A stretch of 64,000 nucleotides of DNA, from positions 1,426,001 through 1,490,000 of the forward strand of contig NC_068572.1 of assembly GCF_025698545.1 (NCBI RefSeq). Direction: 5' to 3'. Shown piece by piece: positions 1 to 12,100 of this stretch. Each line of letters opens with the position of its first letter. Positions within the stretch are counted from its first letter, which is position 1. A model generated the notes under the pieces. The model did no database searches and was not told where the DNA came from. It saw nothing but the letters and a program-made list of their open reading frames with translations. A program made the translations under genes and the position numbers. This stretch comes from Gossypium raimondii. Its lineage: Eukaryota > Streptophyta > Magnoliopsida > Malvales > Malvaceae.

Positions 1-1689
1 TTTGAGTTGTAACTTTAATTATATGACAACGCTTTTCTTTAATCACGGGAATTGGGTGAAATGGTAAGGGGTTTTTTTTTATTTTAATTAGTGGATATAA
101 AGCAACTTTAAAACTAATGGTCAATATTTACCCCTTTAATGAGCCTACAGAATGTAGAAAATTAGTTATTGGACTCACTTCGGTAGATATCTTGAGAAAT
201 AAGAAAATATATATTTTCTTTAAATGAAATTGCAAAATTATTTGCATGTGTTGGAAAAAGGAAAAAACCCTAATATTTTACTTGAACTTGATTCGATTTT
301 TATGAATATTATATTATGACACACTTATAAATTGGGAGAAAAAATTTATATAATATATCTTTTAAATTTTGATATGAAACTAAAATGTGATTTTAATTAA
401 AATGATAAAGTCCAGATGAGAAAAATTAGGTTAAAATATGCCATAAGTTCATGTACTTTTCAAAATTTTGGAATTTAGTTCCGATGCTTTTATTTTCAGG
501 AATCTAGTGTTTTTACTTTTCAGATTTTAAAATTTAGGTTCAACTGTTAACATTATTATTATTTGTTAAATTTGTTAGTGTGACGTTTTGAAATTTAAAA
601 AGAAAAAACTGACCTCGGTAGCCAGGTAATTTAAAAAATAGCGTTGTAATGGACCTGAATTTTACAATGTTAATAGATCGGATCTAAATTTTGAAATTTG
701 AAAAGTAGATGAACTAAATTTCAAAATTTTTGAGAAGTACATGGACTTATGACATGTTTAACCTAAAAAGGTATGAGGATTTGGGTTCATATCTCATGAT
801 TCTCATAATATGTATATATTTTTCTACATTTATCAAAATATAAAAAAGACATAAATACTATCAAAATAATATTTGCTTCTTTGTAAAACGAATGAGCTTT
901 TTAGTGATTTCATAATTGAGTTGGGACCTTGCTGACGAGTATCATCGTTTTCGTCAAACTCTTAATAATAGTAAATAGTATAGATTAGATGTATTTGTGG
1001 GCTAGGTATGGGTCGAGATTAAGCATGATACTAACATAATTTATAATTGCCTAAGCTTAAATTGGTCCAACACATGGGCCTACATCTTATATTATTTTTA
1101 ATTTAATATTTAATAATTTATTAAAATTTTTATTTAGACATCTCAATATTTATTTTTTAATGTTTTAACATTATAGTATTATATATTACGATAGATCTAA
1201 TTTTTATATGTTATAAATTTTTAAAAAATATATAAATAATATAATATAATATATTATAAATTTAGAATTTGAGTTGGGTTTAGGCCTTAAATGTTTAAAC
1301 CCGAGCTTAGTCCATATTTTGAATAGGCCTAATTTTTTTTTTTTCAAAACCTTCCTAAAATTTGGACAAACATTCGGGCTTGGGCGGGTAGCTCGACTTT
1401 GAACAAGTATAGTATAAATTGATAGATAGATATTTGAATATATTCCTTAGATGCAAGGCAAACCAAGAAAAAAATAGGGAGTAAATTCGAATAATAATTT
1501 TTTAAAAGACTAAAAATTAAAATTTATCATTGTAACTTAAGATTTTATAAATTAAAAGAAATTCAACTGAAATATAACCATGTTTTAGGGGTTAAAATGT
1601 AATTTTAACTATTAATTGGCTTGTAATTTTGTTATTTCTAAAAAGACTTATTTACAATTTTATCAATTTTTAGCGGCCAAGGCTCTTGT
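1..1689. other. AT-rich repeat-derived intergenic DNA
   Basis: No gene is visible. The stretch is strongly AT-rich with no long ORF. Around 1000-1400 there are degenerate GGGCC/GGCCT-rich words in both orientations, as in old plant repeats, but no family could be fixed. A foldback repeat at 429-763 is listed separately. Confidence 0.6.
429..763. repeat. Foldback MITE-like element
   Basis: The two ends are inverted copies. The left end begins GGTTAAAATATGCCATAAGT and the right end, read on the minus strand, begins GGTTAAACATGTCATAAGT. The similarity runs about 80 bases inward through words such as CATGTACTT and AAATTTAGTT. There is no coding capacity, so this is a small non-autonomous element or its remnant. 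A clear target duplication was not found, so the superfamily is left open. Confidence 0.6.
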
Positions 1690-2512
1690 GTTACACTAAG
1701 TGCTCCAAAGAAGTAGGTAGAGTGCGTTAATCCTACATCTGAAAAGAAAGGAAAGGTCCTTAGTTGTATAAGTGAGTGTACTGAACTATCTATTAGAAAT
1801 GTCTTCTGAGAATAGGACAATGGTTCATTGACAAGTGGTATCAAAGCAACCATTGATCATACAATTTAATGTCATTTGAGTAGCGATGACAAAACTTGAA
1901 CCGTCTGATTGATTTTAATCCACTCCAAATGGAGTGAATTCTTTTTTAAAAAAAATAGTGGATGCGGTGAGGGACTAGATGAGATGGATTTTTTCTTTTG
2001 CATAGTGAGTATGGAGCGGTTATAGTAATTGCTTGCTCGATTCTGTCCCGCTCTACTATATAAAATTACAATTTTATCCTTGTCTATATATAACTATTAA
2101 AATGGCAAAAATGTAATAATGTATTATAGAAAAAAAATCCATATATTTTATGCTTACATATTTTTTGAAGAATTATTTTTAAATATTTACTTGACTTAAT
2201 ATGGAAAATATTAAAGATACGTAGCAAAAATTAAATCGAAGTAGAGCAAGGTGATGAGATGGGGATGAATGCATTCTACATCCATGGAGGTGATAGTGGA
2301 TTTCAAAATTATACATCCATAATGGAGTGGGACGGGTGATGGAATAAAACATGTCAAATGTGGAGCGTTGGTGAGTTTAACAACATCCACCTCTAACTCA
2401 CTCCATTGCCATCCTTACATTTGGGTATATTAATCCAACATCGAAAAACAAATTTGTGTTGCATATCTTATTAGACATTTCTTTTGGGAATAGGGTAACA
2501 GCCCCATGATAC
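1690..2512 (+). mobile_element. TRIM/SMART-type LTR retrotransposon fossil
   Basis: A 12-base site at 1836-1847 (TGGTATCAAAGC) matches the initiator tRNA-Met primer-binding site of plant LTR elements. It follows an LTR-like arm (about 1727-1833, TTAATCC to TTGACA). A related arm lies at about 2430-2512 (TTAATCC to CTTGCA). If the hAT-type insertion at 1881-2417 is removed, the internal part is only about 60 bases, as in TRIM/SMART elements that lack genes. The arms are clearly diverged, so the copy is old. It looks broken and has no coding part. The outer start is uncertain. Confidence 0.5.
1881..2417. mobile_element. hAT-type non-autonomous element (MITE) nested in the LTR fossil
   Basis: The terminal inverted repeats are TAGCGATGACAA at 1881-1892 and, read on the minus strand, TAAGGATGGCAA at 2406-2417. 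The flanks carry an 8-bp target duplication with one mismatch: CATTTGAG at 1873-1880 and CATTTGGG at 2418-2425. An 8-bp duplication and a GGATGGCAA-like terminus are typical of hAT elements. The 537-bp body has no ORF. It contains AT-rich sequence and repeated GGAGTG/CACTCC words near the ends. It entered the short internal region of the LTR fossil and is therefore younger. Confidence 0.65.
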
Positions 2513-3310
2513 TTGCATATCCTTTTTTATCACTAAATATGTATAATTAAAAAAAAAAATTATACACATGATTATTGTAAATATTTTTTTAATTTATTTA
2601 TAAAACATTTTCATGTATTAATAATGTACTAAAAAATACATAAAATTAAAATATATCTGGAGGATAATTCATACATGACATATGCACATGGTGGGGCTCA
2701 AACTTAAGTACTAAATGTTTCTGAAACTCGATCTCTATTAACACATTGGCAAAAACAAATTCTTATTAAATAAAGGGATAAAGCAACATTTAGTTCTTGA
2801 ATTTGATCATTTTTTTCAATTTGGTCCTAAACTATTTTTATTCACATTAGTCTCAAAACTTGTCAACTTTTCTCAATTTAATCCTTGAACTTGAATTAAG
2901 TCCATGATCGATGACACGACACTATGATATTATACCATCCCATCACCTAAACTTTTTAAAAAGATTATGACCGTCAGTTTGATTTCAATTAAATAAATTA
3001 TTAAATTTTTTTATAAATTAAAAATATAAAAAATAAAAACCTAGTTTAACCAACGACTCAACCATTTTTTTTTATCTTGGTTCAAACAATTGGTACTGAT
3101 TAGCGGGTTAATTGATTCTTTCCCTTACTCTAGACCGGTGTACTGATCAATTCACAATCTAATCAGTTTGGATTATTAAAAAAAATCCCAAATGGATTTG
3201 AACTGTGAAAATTCGAATTGATTTCATTTTAGATTAATTTGAATAAAACCAAAATATTACACAATAATTATATTTTGTTTTTTAAAATTGAGCCGAACCG
3301 ATAAACTAAA
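2513..3310. other. Intergenic DNA with old repeat arms
   Basis: No gene is visible. Around 2790-2900 there are words such as TTTGGTCCTAAACTA and TTAATCCTTGAACTTG, the usual single-arm debris of plant foldback MITEs. Around 3050-3300 lies further AT-rich repeat-like sequence with scattered AACCGA/TCGGTT words. Nothing could be assigned. Confidence 0.5.
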
Positions 3311-3868
3311 GGGTAAACTATACCCAAGGTCACTAAACTATTACTAAGTTTACATTTTGGTTACTCAACTTTAGAAAGTTACAAAATGGTTATTGAACTA
3401 TTCGAAAGTTTCTATTTAAGTCACTAAATTATTCAATTTTTTTTATTTAAGTCATTGGATTGTTAAGTTTTTTTTAAAGTCCGACCAGTGATTTGGAAAC
3501 GACGATTTGACGATTGGTAAGGTGGATCAGTACCCATCGACAAGTTGAAGTACATACCTTAGATCCAAGTCAATCTAACAGTTACTGCTGGTGATCGAAG
3601 AAGAAAGCTGTTTGGATTTTGATTCATAAATTTGTGATGTTCAAAGCTATTTCATGAAAAAGATTAAACCGCAAAAGAGAAGGGGAATGAGAACTTTCGA
3701 TTGGTGGAGACGGTGCAAATAGAGAAGGCCATATAACAATGGTTTTAACAACCCAATAAATTAAATGAAAACTTTCGAATAATTCAGTAACTATTTTGTA
3801 ACTTTTTGAAATTGAGTGACCAAAATGTAATTTATTAATAGTTTAGTGACCTTGACTGTAGTTTACCC
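3311..3868. mobile_element. Mutator-like foldback MITE, copy 1
   Basis: The element starts GGGTAAACTATACCC and ends, on the minus strand, GGGTAAACTACAGTCAAGG. The arms of roughly 110 bases both contain the series GGTCACTAAACTATT, TTGGT(T/C)ACTCAA and CGAAAGTTT. The flanks are TAAACTAAA at 3302-3310 and TAAAATAAA at 3869-3877, a 9-bp target duplication with one mismatch. A 9-bp duplication is the mark of Mutator-like elements. The centre is unrelated filler and there is no transposase. It ends about 160 bp before the RBP45 start codon, so it may contribute promoter or leader sequence. Confidence 0.75.
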
Positions 3869-4026
3869 TAAAATAAACCATTCAAGTTTAATTGGACGGG
3901 CCCGAATCGACCTTCAAAACCTCTGTTCCAAGTCCAAACGCAAAGCTTTTATTTATTTATTTTTGTATTCGAATTGGGGGGAGATCTGTGGAAAATTCGT
4001 AAAAGAGCGAAGAGTTTCTTCAAAGA

Positions 4027-7000
4027 ATGGCAACCGTAGCAGCGCCACAGCACCACCATCACCACCACCATCCGGCGTCGCTAGAGGAAGTCCGTACGCT
4101 TTGGATAGGAGACCTCCAGTTTTGGGTCGACGAGTCCTACCTTAACTCTTGCTTTGCTCATACCGGCGAGGTTCCCATACTTTTCTCTCTCACTCTTACT
4201 TTATATATAATACACAAAATTTATGTATGCTATCCATATTATTTATGGTTTTATGTCTTTCGGGGATTGGAATAGATTTGGGTGTTCATCGTTGCTTAAT
4301 TTGATTTGAATACTGTACATCGTTGTGGGAACTTTTATGTAATGTACTTCGTTGCTTAATTTTGGGTGTTCATCGTTGCTTAATTGATTTGAAATCCTAA
4401 TTCGCTAGGGATAGTCTTCTCACTTGAACATAAAACGTTTTATTGAATTTATATGTATAGTTTTTGTGTTTACATAAATACATAATTTCAAATATATAAT
4501 TTCTGAAGTTTGTGAATTATTATTTTTAATGATTTTATGGTAAACTATAGGCTAATGGGAATAATAGTTTTACTGAAACGGAGTGCTAGTGTTCCCTGTT
4601 TCGGAACATGTGTAACAATTTGAAAATGGCAAGAGAGGTTGCAATTTCTGGTAGCAAAGCTTTTATGTTTTAAAAAAAAAAAAAATCTATACGATATATA
4701 TAAACAAGGATGTTGATGTTGGTGAAGTATTAAGTTTTACCATGTTATTTGAAATTATCCTTTTTCACATAGTTTTAATAGAAAAATTATTACTTGAAAG
4801 TATGTCCTATAAGAGCTCGAGTTCTATATCGAATTCTGTCAAATTATAAAATGAGTAGGGGTTATGGTGTATAAAAGCAATTTTGTACGTGTATATATTA
4901 TATATATTAAGTTGTTTAGACCTCCCTTGTGTGCATTCCAATTGTTGATTCAAGCAATGATCGAACTTGTGAAAGCTCTGGTGATTTTTCAAGCATTGTT
5001 GCGAACATTCACCATATTTTGGTAAATTTAAAGGTCGGGTAGTATTCAATTTTATCATATGCTAAAGCTTGACAATGTACTCTTTTTTTGTTTAACTAAA
5101 ATGTTGTAGAGTTTTATTTGATGTTACATTTGAAATGAGCCATTGTTTCCTAATCTCTGCAGCTAGTCTCGATAAAAATTATACGCAACAAGATCACTGG
5201 ACTTCCTGAGGGTTATGGATTTGTGGAGTTTGTTTCTCATGCAGCAGCGGAAAGGATATTGCAGACTTACAATGGGACACCAATGCCTGGAACTGAACAA
5301 ATGTTCAGGTTAAATTGGGCTTCATTTGGTGCAGGAGAAAGACATAATGATCCTGGCCCCGATCATTCTATTTTTGTAGGGGATTTGGCGCCTGATGTTA
5401 CAGATTATCTATTGCAAGAGACCTTTCGAGCTCATTATCCATCTGTTAGAGGTGCCAAGGTTGTGACTGATCCAAATACTGGACGCTCAAAGGGATATGG
5501 GTTTGTTAAATTTTCAGATGAGACTGAGAGAAACCGTGCTATGACCGAGATGAATGGTGTCTATTGCTCAACTAGAGCTATGCGCATTAGTGCAGCAACA
5601 CCAAAGAAGACCACTGGTTTTCAGCAGCAATATGCTGTGGCGAAAGGTCTTATTCCTTTATTAACTTTGACCTAAAGAAATCCCCAGCCAGATTAATTTA
5701 TGTATTTCCCATCCTCCAAAATTATGTGCTTATTTTTTATCCATTGCTTTCATGTGGCTGCCCTCTGCTTGAATGTCCTATCCTTTGTTGCCATTTTGAA
5801 TACAAAGGTGCTTAACAAAAAAGAGACAGAACTTGATAAATTTATCGACTTTTAGAACTGGTATTTGGTTCCTTTTCTTCTAAGGTGGGCTTGATGAAGG
5901 AAGTAATATTATTTCGTACACCTTGTAGATCACACCCCTGATATCATTACCTGTTTACAATTGAGTCTCCTTGCAGCTTTCTTGCCAGTTCCATGGCGGT
6001 TTAAGATTTTTTATTCATATTCTCCTTGTTTGTTAGTTTAGACGAGATGTGAGCATGACGTAATATCAACAAGGTACTTATTTATGCTGGAGCTTGAATA
6101 TCTGTGCCTATATCTGCAAGTACATTGCTCTTTGGTACTGTATCTGCTTTAGATATTAGATACATCATACTTGTATGTATTTAGACTTACAAGCATGCAA
6201 GAAGGTGAAAAATTCTAAAATGAATTTATTCACGGTTTTTCAGCAGCTGTATATCCAGCTCTCGCATACACAGCAACAACCATGCCGGTGCTTCCACCAG
6301 ATAATGACCAAACAAATACCACTGTAAGTGAGGCATACACAAGTTGTTTCAGATTATTTCTTTCTTATTGACTAACCATCCTTCCTTTGCAGATTTTTGT
6401 TGGCAACTTGGATCTAAATGTCACCGAAGAGGTATTGAAGCAATTTTTCTTGCCATTAGGAGAAATTGTGTGTGTCAAGATTCCTGCCACCAAAGGATGT
6501 GGTTATGTACAGTTCGCGAACAGGTAAAGAACAAGTGAAAAACATGATTACGCTAGTGACTTCTTGAAGTGTTCTCCACTTGGTAGTTGGTAGTTTTCAA
6601 AGGGTGGGTCTCCACTTATTATATAGCTGACCTGTCAATGTTCTATTTCTCCTTTGACAAGATTTGGCGGACGAATATAAATGATTTAGCAGTAGAAATA
6701 GTCATGTTCGACTGCCTTCTTTTCCTCTTATTACCTCTTCCCTTTATCCAATCTAATGCCTAATGTTTTTAACATTTTATTTTTTTCTCTCTGCAGGAAT
6801 TCTGCTGAAGAAGCCATACGGAGGATGCAGGGGCAAATGATTGGTCAACAAGTTGTCCAAATTACTTGGGGTAGGATCCCAACAGCAAATCAGGTGGTGT
6901 TTCTCATATATCAAATTCACACTGCGATCAACGTTTTACGGCTAACTGGTTTTAAAATTTTCATGTCCCAAAGCATAAATTTTGGTTTGAAATGAAAATG

Positions 7001-8019
7001 GAAGAAATGCTGGTATTTTTTTTGTTAAAAATAGGATGAAATGGACAGTGGATAAATTCATGTAGTAAAAGCTCAATTGTTGTCATGCATGCATGCATGT
7101 ATGTATTACGTATGTATGTGCTGGATCTTCTTATAGGTAGTTAACATACTTTGCTTGACAATATTTGGCATTACTTATTTTAGGACCTACCTGGTAGCTG
7201 GGGCGCACAAATAGATCCTAATCAGTGGAATGCTTATTACGGTTATGGACAAGGCTATGATGCTTACTCTTACGGGGCTACCCAGGATCCCTCTCTGTAT
7301 GCGTATGGTGCATATGCCGGATATGCACAATATCCTCAACAGGCAAGTGATCTAGGCCTATCAGCATTAGCATTGCATCTAAAATATATTGTTTGTTACA
7401 TAAAATGTGATATTTCTTTAGACCTTTAGAAACAATTTTGCATTGTAGGTTACTACACTTTCAATCATTATTTTCCGAGTTTGTCCATGTCGGCAATTAC
7501 ATTAGGAATGAGCACTGCTTTATTTACGATATGACATCGTTCAAAATTTTTTCTTTTTCTTTGAGAATCAAGAGACTTTTTCCATTTACATTACCGAGAA
7601 GCTTTGTAAGCATATAACGTGACTTGCCAATACTGAATCCGAATTAGGAACTTTCTTCAGCTATCTACTTTTCTAATTCCGAACTTAGAGATGTTACTAT
7701 AGTTTGAACGAAACCTTAGTCTGCTTACAATGAATTTTACAGGTTGGAGGTTCTCAAGAAATGGCAGCTATGGCTGGTGCTGTAGAACAAAGGGAGGAAC
7801 CATATGATCCGTTGGCAACACCCGATGTCGATAAGTAAGGTTTCTCACCCCTAGTTCTGTAATAAATTGTGGGTTGAAAATGGTTTCCTGGATAATTAAT
7901 TTCAAGTCCATGATTTTCATTGCTATAGGTTAAATGCTACCTACCTCTCTGTTCATGGAAGTGCCATATTGGGCAGGCCCTTATGGCAGAGAACTTCCTC
8001 TATCACGCCACGAGCTTAA
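4027..8019 (+). CDS. RBP45: RBP45-type nuclear RNA-binding protein, three RRMs
   Basis: Eight exons: 4027-4170, 5163-5646, 6244-6323, 6393-6523, 6797-6893, 7184-7342, 7743-7834, 7929-8019, joining in phase to 425 aa. An alanine/histidine start (seven His in a row) is followed by RRM1 (RNP2 LWIGDL, RNP1 GYGFVEF), RRM2 from about residue 117 (IFVGDL, GYGFVKF) and RRM3 from residue 237 (IFVGNL, GCGYVQF). A Tyr/Gly-rich tail ends in LGRPLWQRTSS, typical of the plant RBP45/47 family. These bind poly(U)/poly(A) RNA and act in nuclear mRNA handling and stress granules (family knowledge). Intron 6 uses a GC donor (CAG then GCAAGT). Reading through exon 7 would stop at 7836, but splicing at 7834 restores the conserved C-terminus. 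The usual Gln-rich N-terminus is replaced by His. Paralogue number cannot be told. Confidence 0.95.
7084..7106. repeat. CATG/TATG tetranucleotide microsatellite in RBP45 intron 5
   Basis: A run of CATGCATGCATGCATGTATG-type repeats followed by degenerate TATG units, well inside the intron and away from its splice sites. Likely polymorphic; no role is visible. Confidence 0.7.
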
Positions 8020-9144
8020 CCATCAACTTTCCCGCGGTTGTTGTTCTTGGGTTTAGTTGGTTGAATCTTCCCACAAGAGGTAAAAGAGGAAATGACAGAT
8101 TTTAAAAGCTTGATGTTTTTCTTCTTACATATATGATACAATTGTAGTGTGCCCTTAGGAATGAATATTATTGACACATAATTTTGATTGTAGCTTTATT
8201 TTATATTTTGTTTAGCATTATTGCAGTGTTGGTAGATATAAGCTAATCTTTGCATGGTTGCATATAAGTTATTGTTGATTGAAGTTGGTGTTTCTTTCTT
8301 ATATAAAACGTTTTAATGTTGCAATGGTTGTACCATCCATTTTCGGTTTAAGAAGAATCATAAAAGGGAAAAGTTGTAAACAAATGATAACAGAAAATTA
8401 AAATAAATATTTAAATTAATTTAAATGATTCAAACAGTTTCTTTTACTCGAGTCAATGGATTTTTATTGGTTGGATTAGTTTTATGTCAATTCAATCTTT
8501 TTGGTGAAAATTGGTTTAATTTGATTGGTCTAACTCGATTTTGACAATAATAAAAGAATTAAAATAACTTCAGATTTTTAATATAAGAAAACTTATCCCG
8601 CCTCAAAATATCGTTTCCTTTGTTCAGCTCAAAATGCAATTCAAATATCCTATTATCAATTACAATTAATTTTAATCAAAATCATTATAAAGAATAATTT
8701 AGCTTAAGCTAATCAGTTCAACTAGTTAACTAATCCACATAATTTTTACATGACAAATCAACTTAAAATATCCAAATTTAGCTAAATAAAGAATGAAACC
8801 AAGTTTTTACCAAATAAATAAGCAATTCAAACAAATTTCAGTTAATCTAAATCAAGCTTTTAAAAGAAACAAATTCAAACCAAAATTTGAACCTCAGAAT
8901 TGTCCAAACTATTTTCAGAATGTATATATAAATAAAAACTAGAAAATGTTTCAGTTCATATCAGCATTTTTCATAATGAAAAGTAACAATGCCTCAAATT
9001 GGAACAATCTCCTCTTCCAAAGATCATAAGCTAAAACATTGCAACGACTGTGACTTAAATATAAGGAGGATCTTATAATGAAAACTGGGTCAAAACCTGT
9101 AGCTATATGTTTAAGAATTGAAATGTAATTGCAGGTTTGTAGAA
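8020..9144. other. Convergent intergenic region, RBP45 3' side and ORC1 3' side
   Basis: The first few hundred bases read as an AT-rich RBP45 3' untranslated region. The last part on the minus strand is the ORC1 3' untranslated region. Between about 8390 and 8940 the sequence is AT-rich with no ORF and no clear repeat ends. No RNA gene is visible. Confidence 0.5.
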
Positions 9145-12100
9145 TCATAAGTACTTGGCCAACCATGGCAGATCCTTGCTGCCTTTCAGTGCAAAAGCAA
9201 CATCATCACTGCCACATAACAAAACGAAATTGGGCTTAGATGACAGGCCGTTATTTGGTCGTGCAATTGCCACATAACAAAACGAAATTGGGCTTAGATG
9301 ACAGGCCGTTATTTGGTCGTGCAATGTCAGTAAACATTGTCGAAAACTAACTGATGATACGCTAACCGGTTGTCAAAACAGGCTGAAATTGCATCAGATT
9401 ATGAGGAATAACAAGAGATGCAAATTAGTAAGCCATAAGCAACTTGCTAGAGTGACAGTATGCATATTCAGTTTAAATACTTCATCCAGGATATTTCGGC
9501 TAAAGGTAAGCACTACTGTATTATAGAACTACGAAGTCGAGCATTAAAATGGCCAATGAATTTGGTTGCGGGAAAGATATTCTTACTATTGTAAGTACAA
9601 TCATGTTTAACTATCTAAAAGAAAATACTAGTGATTTGTTTTAACAGTCTTCCAGTGGTGCCTGTGGCTAAACGCTCAAGTAAATAATAACGCCACCATC
9701 AAATAATGTTGAGTTGCAGGTTCAAAATGTAGGAAAGATATAATTTGGAAAATTTTCAATGATATTTGATATCAGGAACATGGTCTAATTGCTTTTCATG
9801 AAAGTTTGCTAGAGAACTAACCTGGGAAAATTGAGCTGCAACTTCTGCACCATGTGCCTATCACCGGCTTCACACAGAATAATTCTGCATTCTCCGAGCT
9901 TGCAGCTGCCATAAAGAAAAAGGGATTAAATATACATATATGTGTATATACATATATATATGTGCATGTGTGTGTGTAAGACTTCAGCGCACAGATTAAG
10001 CCATTCTTTATCTTAGTTATTTAAGGACCATACAATATTGCAAAACAGTTGGTACGTGTATTCGACCAAATTCATCAACAAGATTGCTTGTATTGTTAAT
10101 GGTGGCAAGAGAAACAAAATCATGGTATCGAAAATAAAACAAAATAACTTTCAGAATTTCAACTATCAGGGTTAGAAACAGGCTGCTAAAGCGAATCGTA
10201 AATGGTTGCATCAATCTTCCTAAACAAAACCTTAAATGCCATGGCTTACATCATCAATGCTTAATACTTCCTCAAGTATCCCAGAGATGGATATGGAAGT
10301 ACAAATATTGTCTGGCTAGTCACAGATGTTACAATATAAAGCTACCATTTTATAAACAAAAATACAAACCATATCTCTCTATATGCCTTAACAAGTCAAT
10401 AGAAGATGCTTACCCAACTTTCAGAAGTGTGTCCCAACCAGGAAACGCTTCTCCATTGCTTGTGCAGAGACATGAAAATGTCATTGCCAACTGCAATATG
10501 GAGAAAAATCTTTTAGAAAATTTGCAAACATAGAACTTAACCATTGATCAACTAAGAATAGTGACAGCAGATCAACAGAATTGATGCTAAACCAGCTAGC
10601 TATATATACAAACAGTTAGATATGCTGGAGGGTTGAAATTAATGATACTTGCTATACTTGAGGAATGGATATAGAACTACAATATACCAGCACATAAAAA
10701 CATCACAGGATAAATAAGCTTTAGGCATGGACCTTTTCAAATGTGGTTTCCCCCATCCCTGTTTTGTATAGCTCATAAACCATTGCAGTTAAGAAGATTT
10801 TACTCAGTTTAGAACAGCTTTTCATTACCTGCAAAGAAATATGATTTTAAGTTATTTCATAATGATATAAAAACAGTGATGGTATCCATGAATAGAACTT
10901 ATAATCTCTAAATACTATCTATAACATATATAAATCCACGACGAATTTGGAAAATTTTTTGAACAGGCCAACATACCTCTGTTGTTATATTATTGATTTT
11001 GCTATTTTAAATATTTTTTGGACGAGAAACAAAAAGATCACTAAAATTGTAATTTGCAGATGTACAACTGCAACTTACTTGGACATGAGGTGCCTGGAAC
11101 ATTTCCTGAATGGCTGCATCGACATCAGCCATAGTAACAACGTCTTTCACTGGAGAATAGTAAAACATATATTTATTTATTTATCAGATCCACAGCTGTG
11201 ATAATGCTACTTATGAACTGACATGTAAGCTAAGGGTAAATTTAGTCATTCATCTAGAACAAAAGTTGTGCAGCTGCAAGACTAGCAGAGTATCTACCAA
11301 TAAGGCAGAAGAATTCATGTAAATATCGAGCAGTAAAAACACCATGATCCTTAAAGGCTAATAGATTTTGCATAAAAAGTTCACATATGGTTCTGCAAGT
11401 CTAGAAAGATAAACTATCATCTTTTCATAAATATTAGAATCTGAAAACAGTATAATGAAATTCGCTAATAAATTTTTACATGCCAAGATAAATCTGAAGG
11501 TTTCAATTCTCACTACCACCACAGTTCTATGGGATTATGCTCATTTCTATAACCTAGTGACAAAGAACAAACTCGACACTCCAAAGATTTTCTGGTGCTA
11601 TCAAAATAACTATGTCCACAATCTATCTTCTAACCATTACAAAGCAAAATCATAGGCTGTGAATTTACCTATAGTTGTAGATAAAGGTGATACTTGACCA
11701 TTAAATATTATTTTCATATGCCATTATATGACTCATATGATTAACTGTAAAATAATCATGTTTGTATGCATGTGTAATAAGTATCCAACACCACAGCAAT
11801 GGCTTTACATTACAGTTCTAATCTTTCTAGAAAGCTTATTACCTCTAGAAGAATTCACACTTGAAATTTGATTCTTCATATTATAATCTGCAATTTCAGC
11901 TGCACGCCTGCATATCTCTAGGGCACGGCGTGCATCCCCTGAAATGGCTGCTACCTGAAATATACATGTAAACTTTAACATCAAACTTACACAAGTACAA
12001 TATGATTAACGGCAATAATATTTTTGGCATCAATTTTAGTAGATGAAAATAAAGAATGAAATCCAACTTTCATGGGAAAACATATGGCGACTAACCTTTC

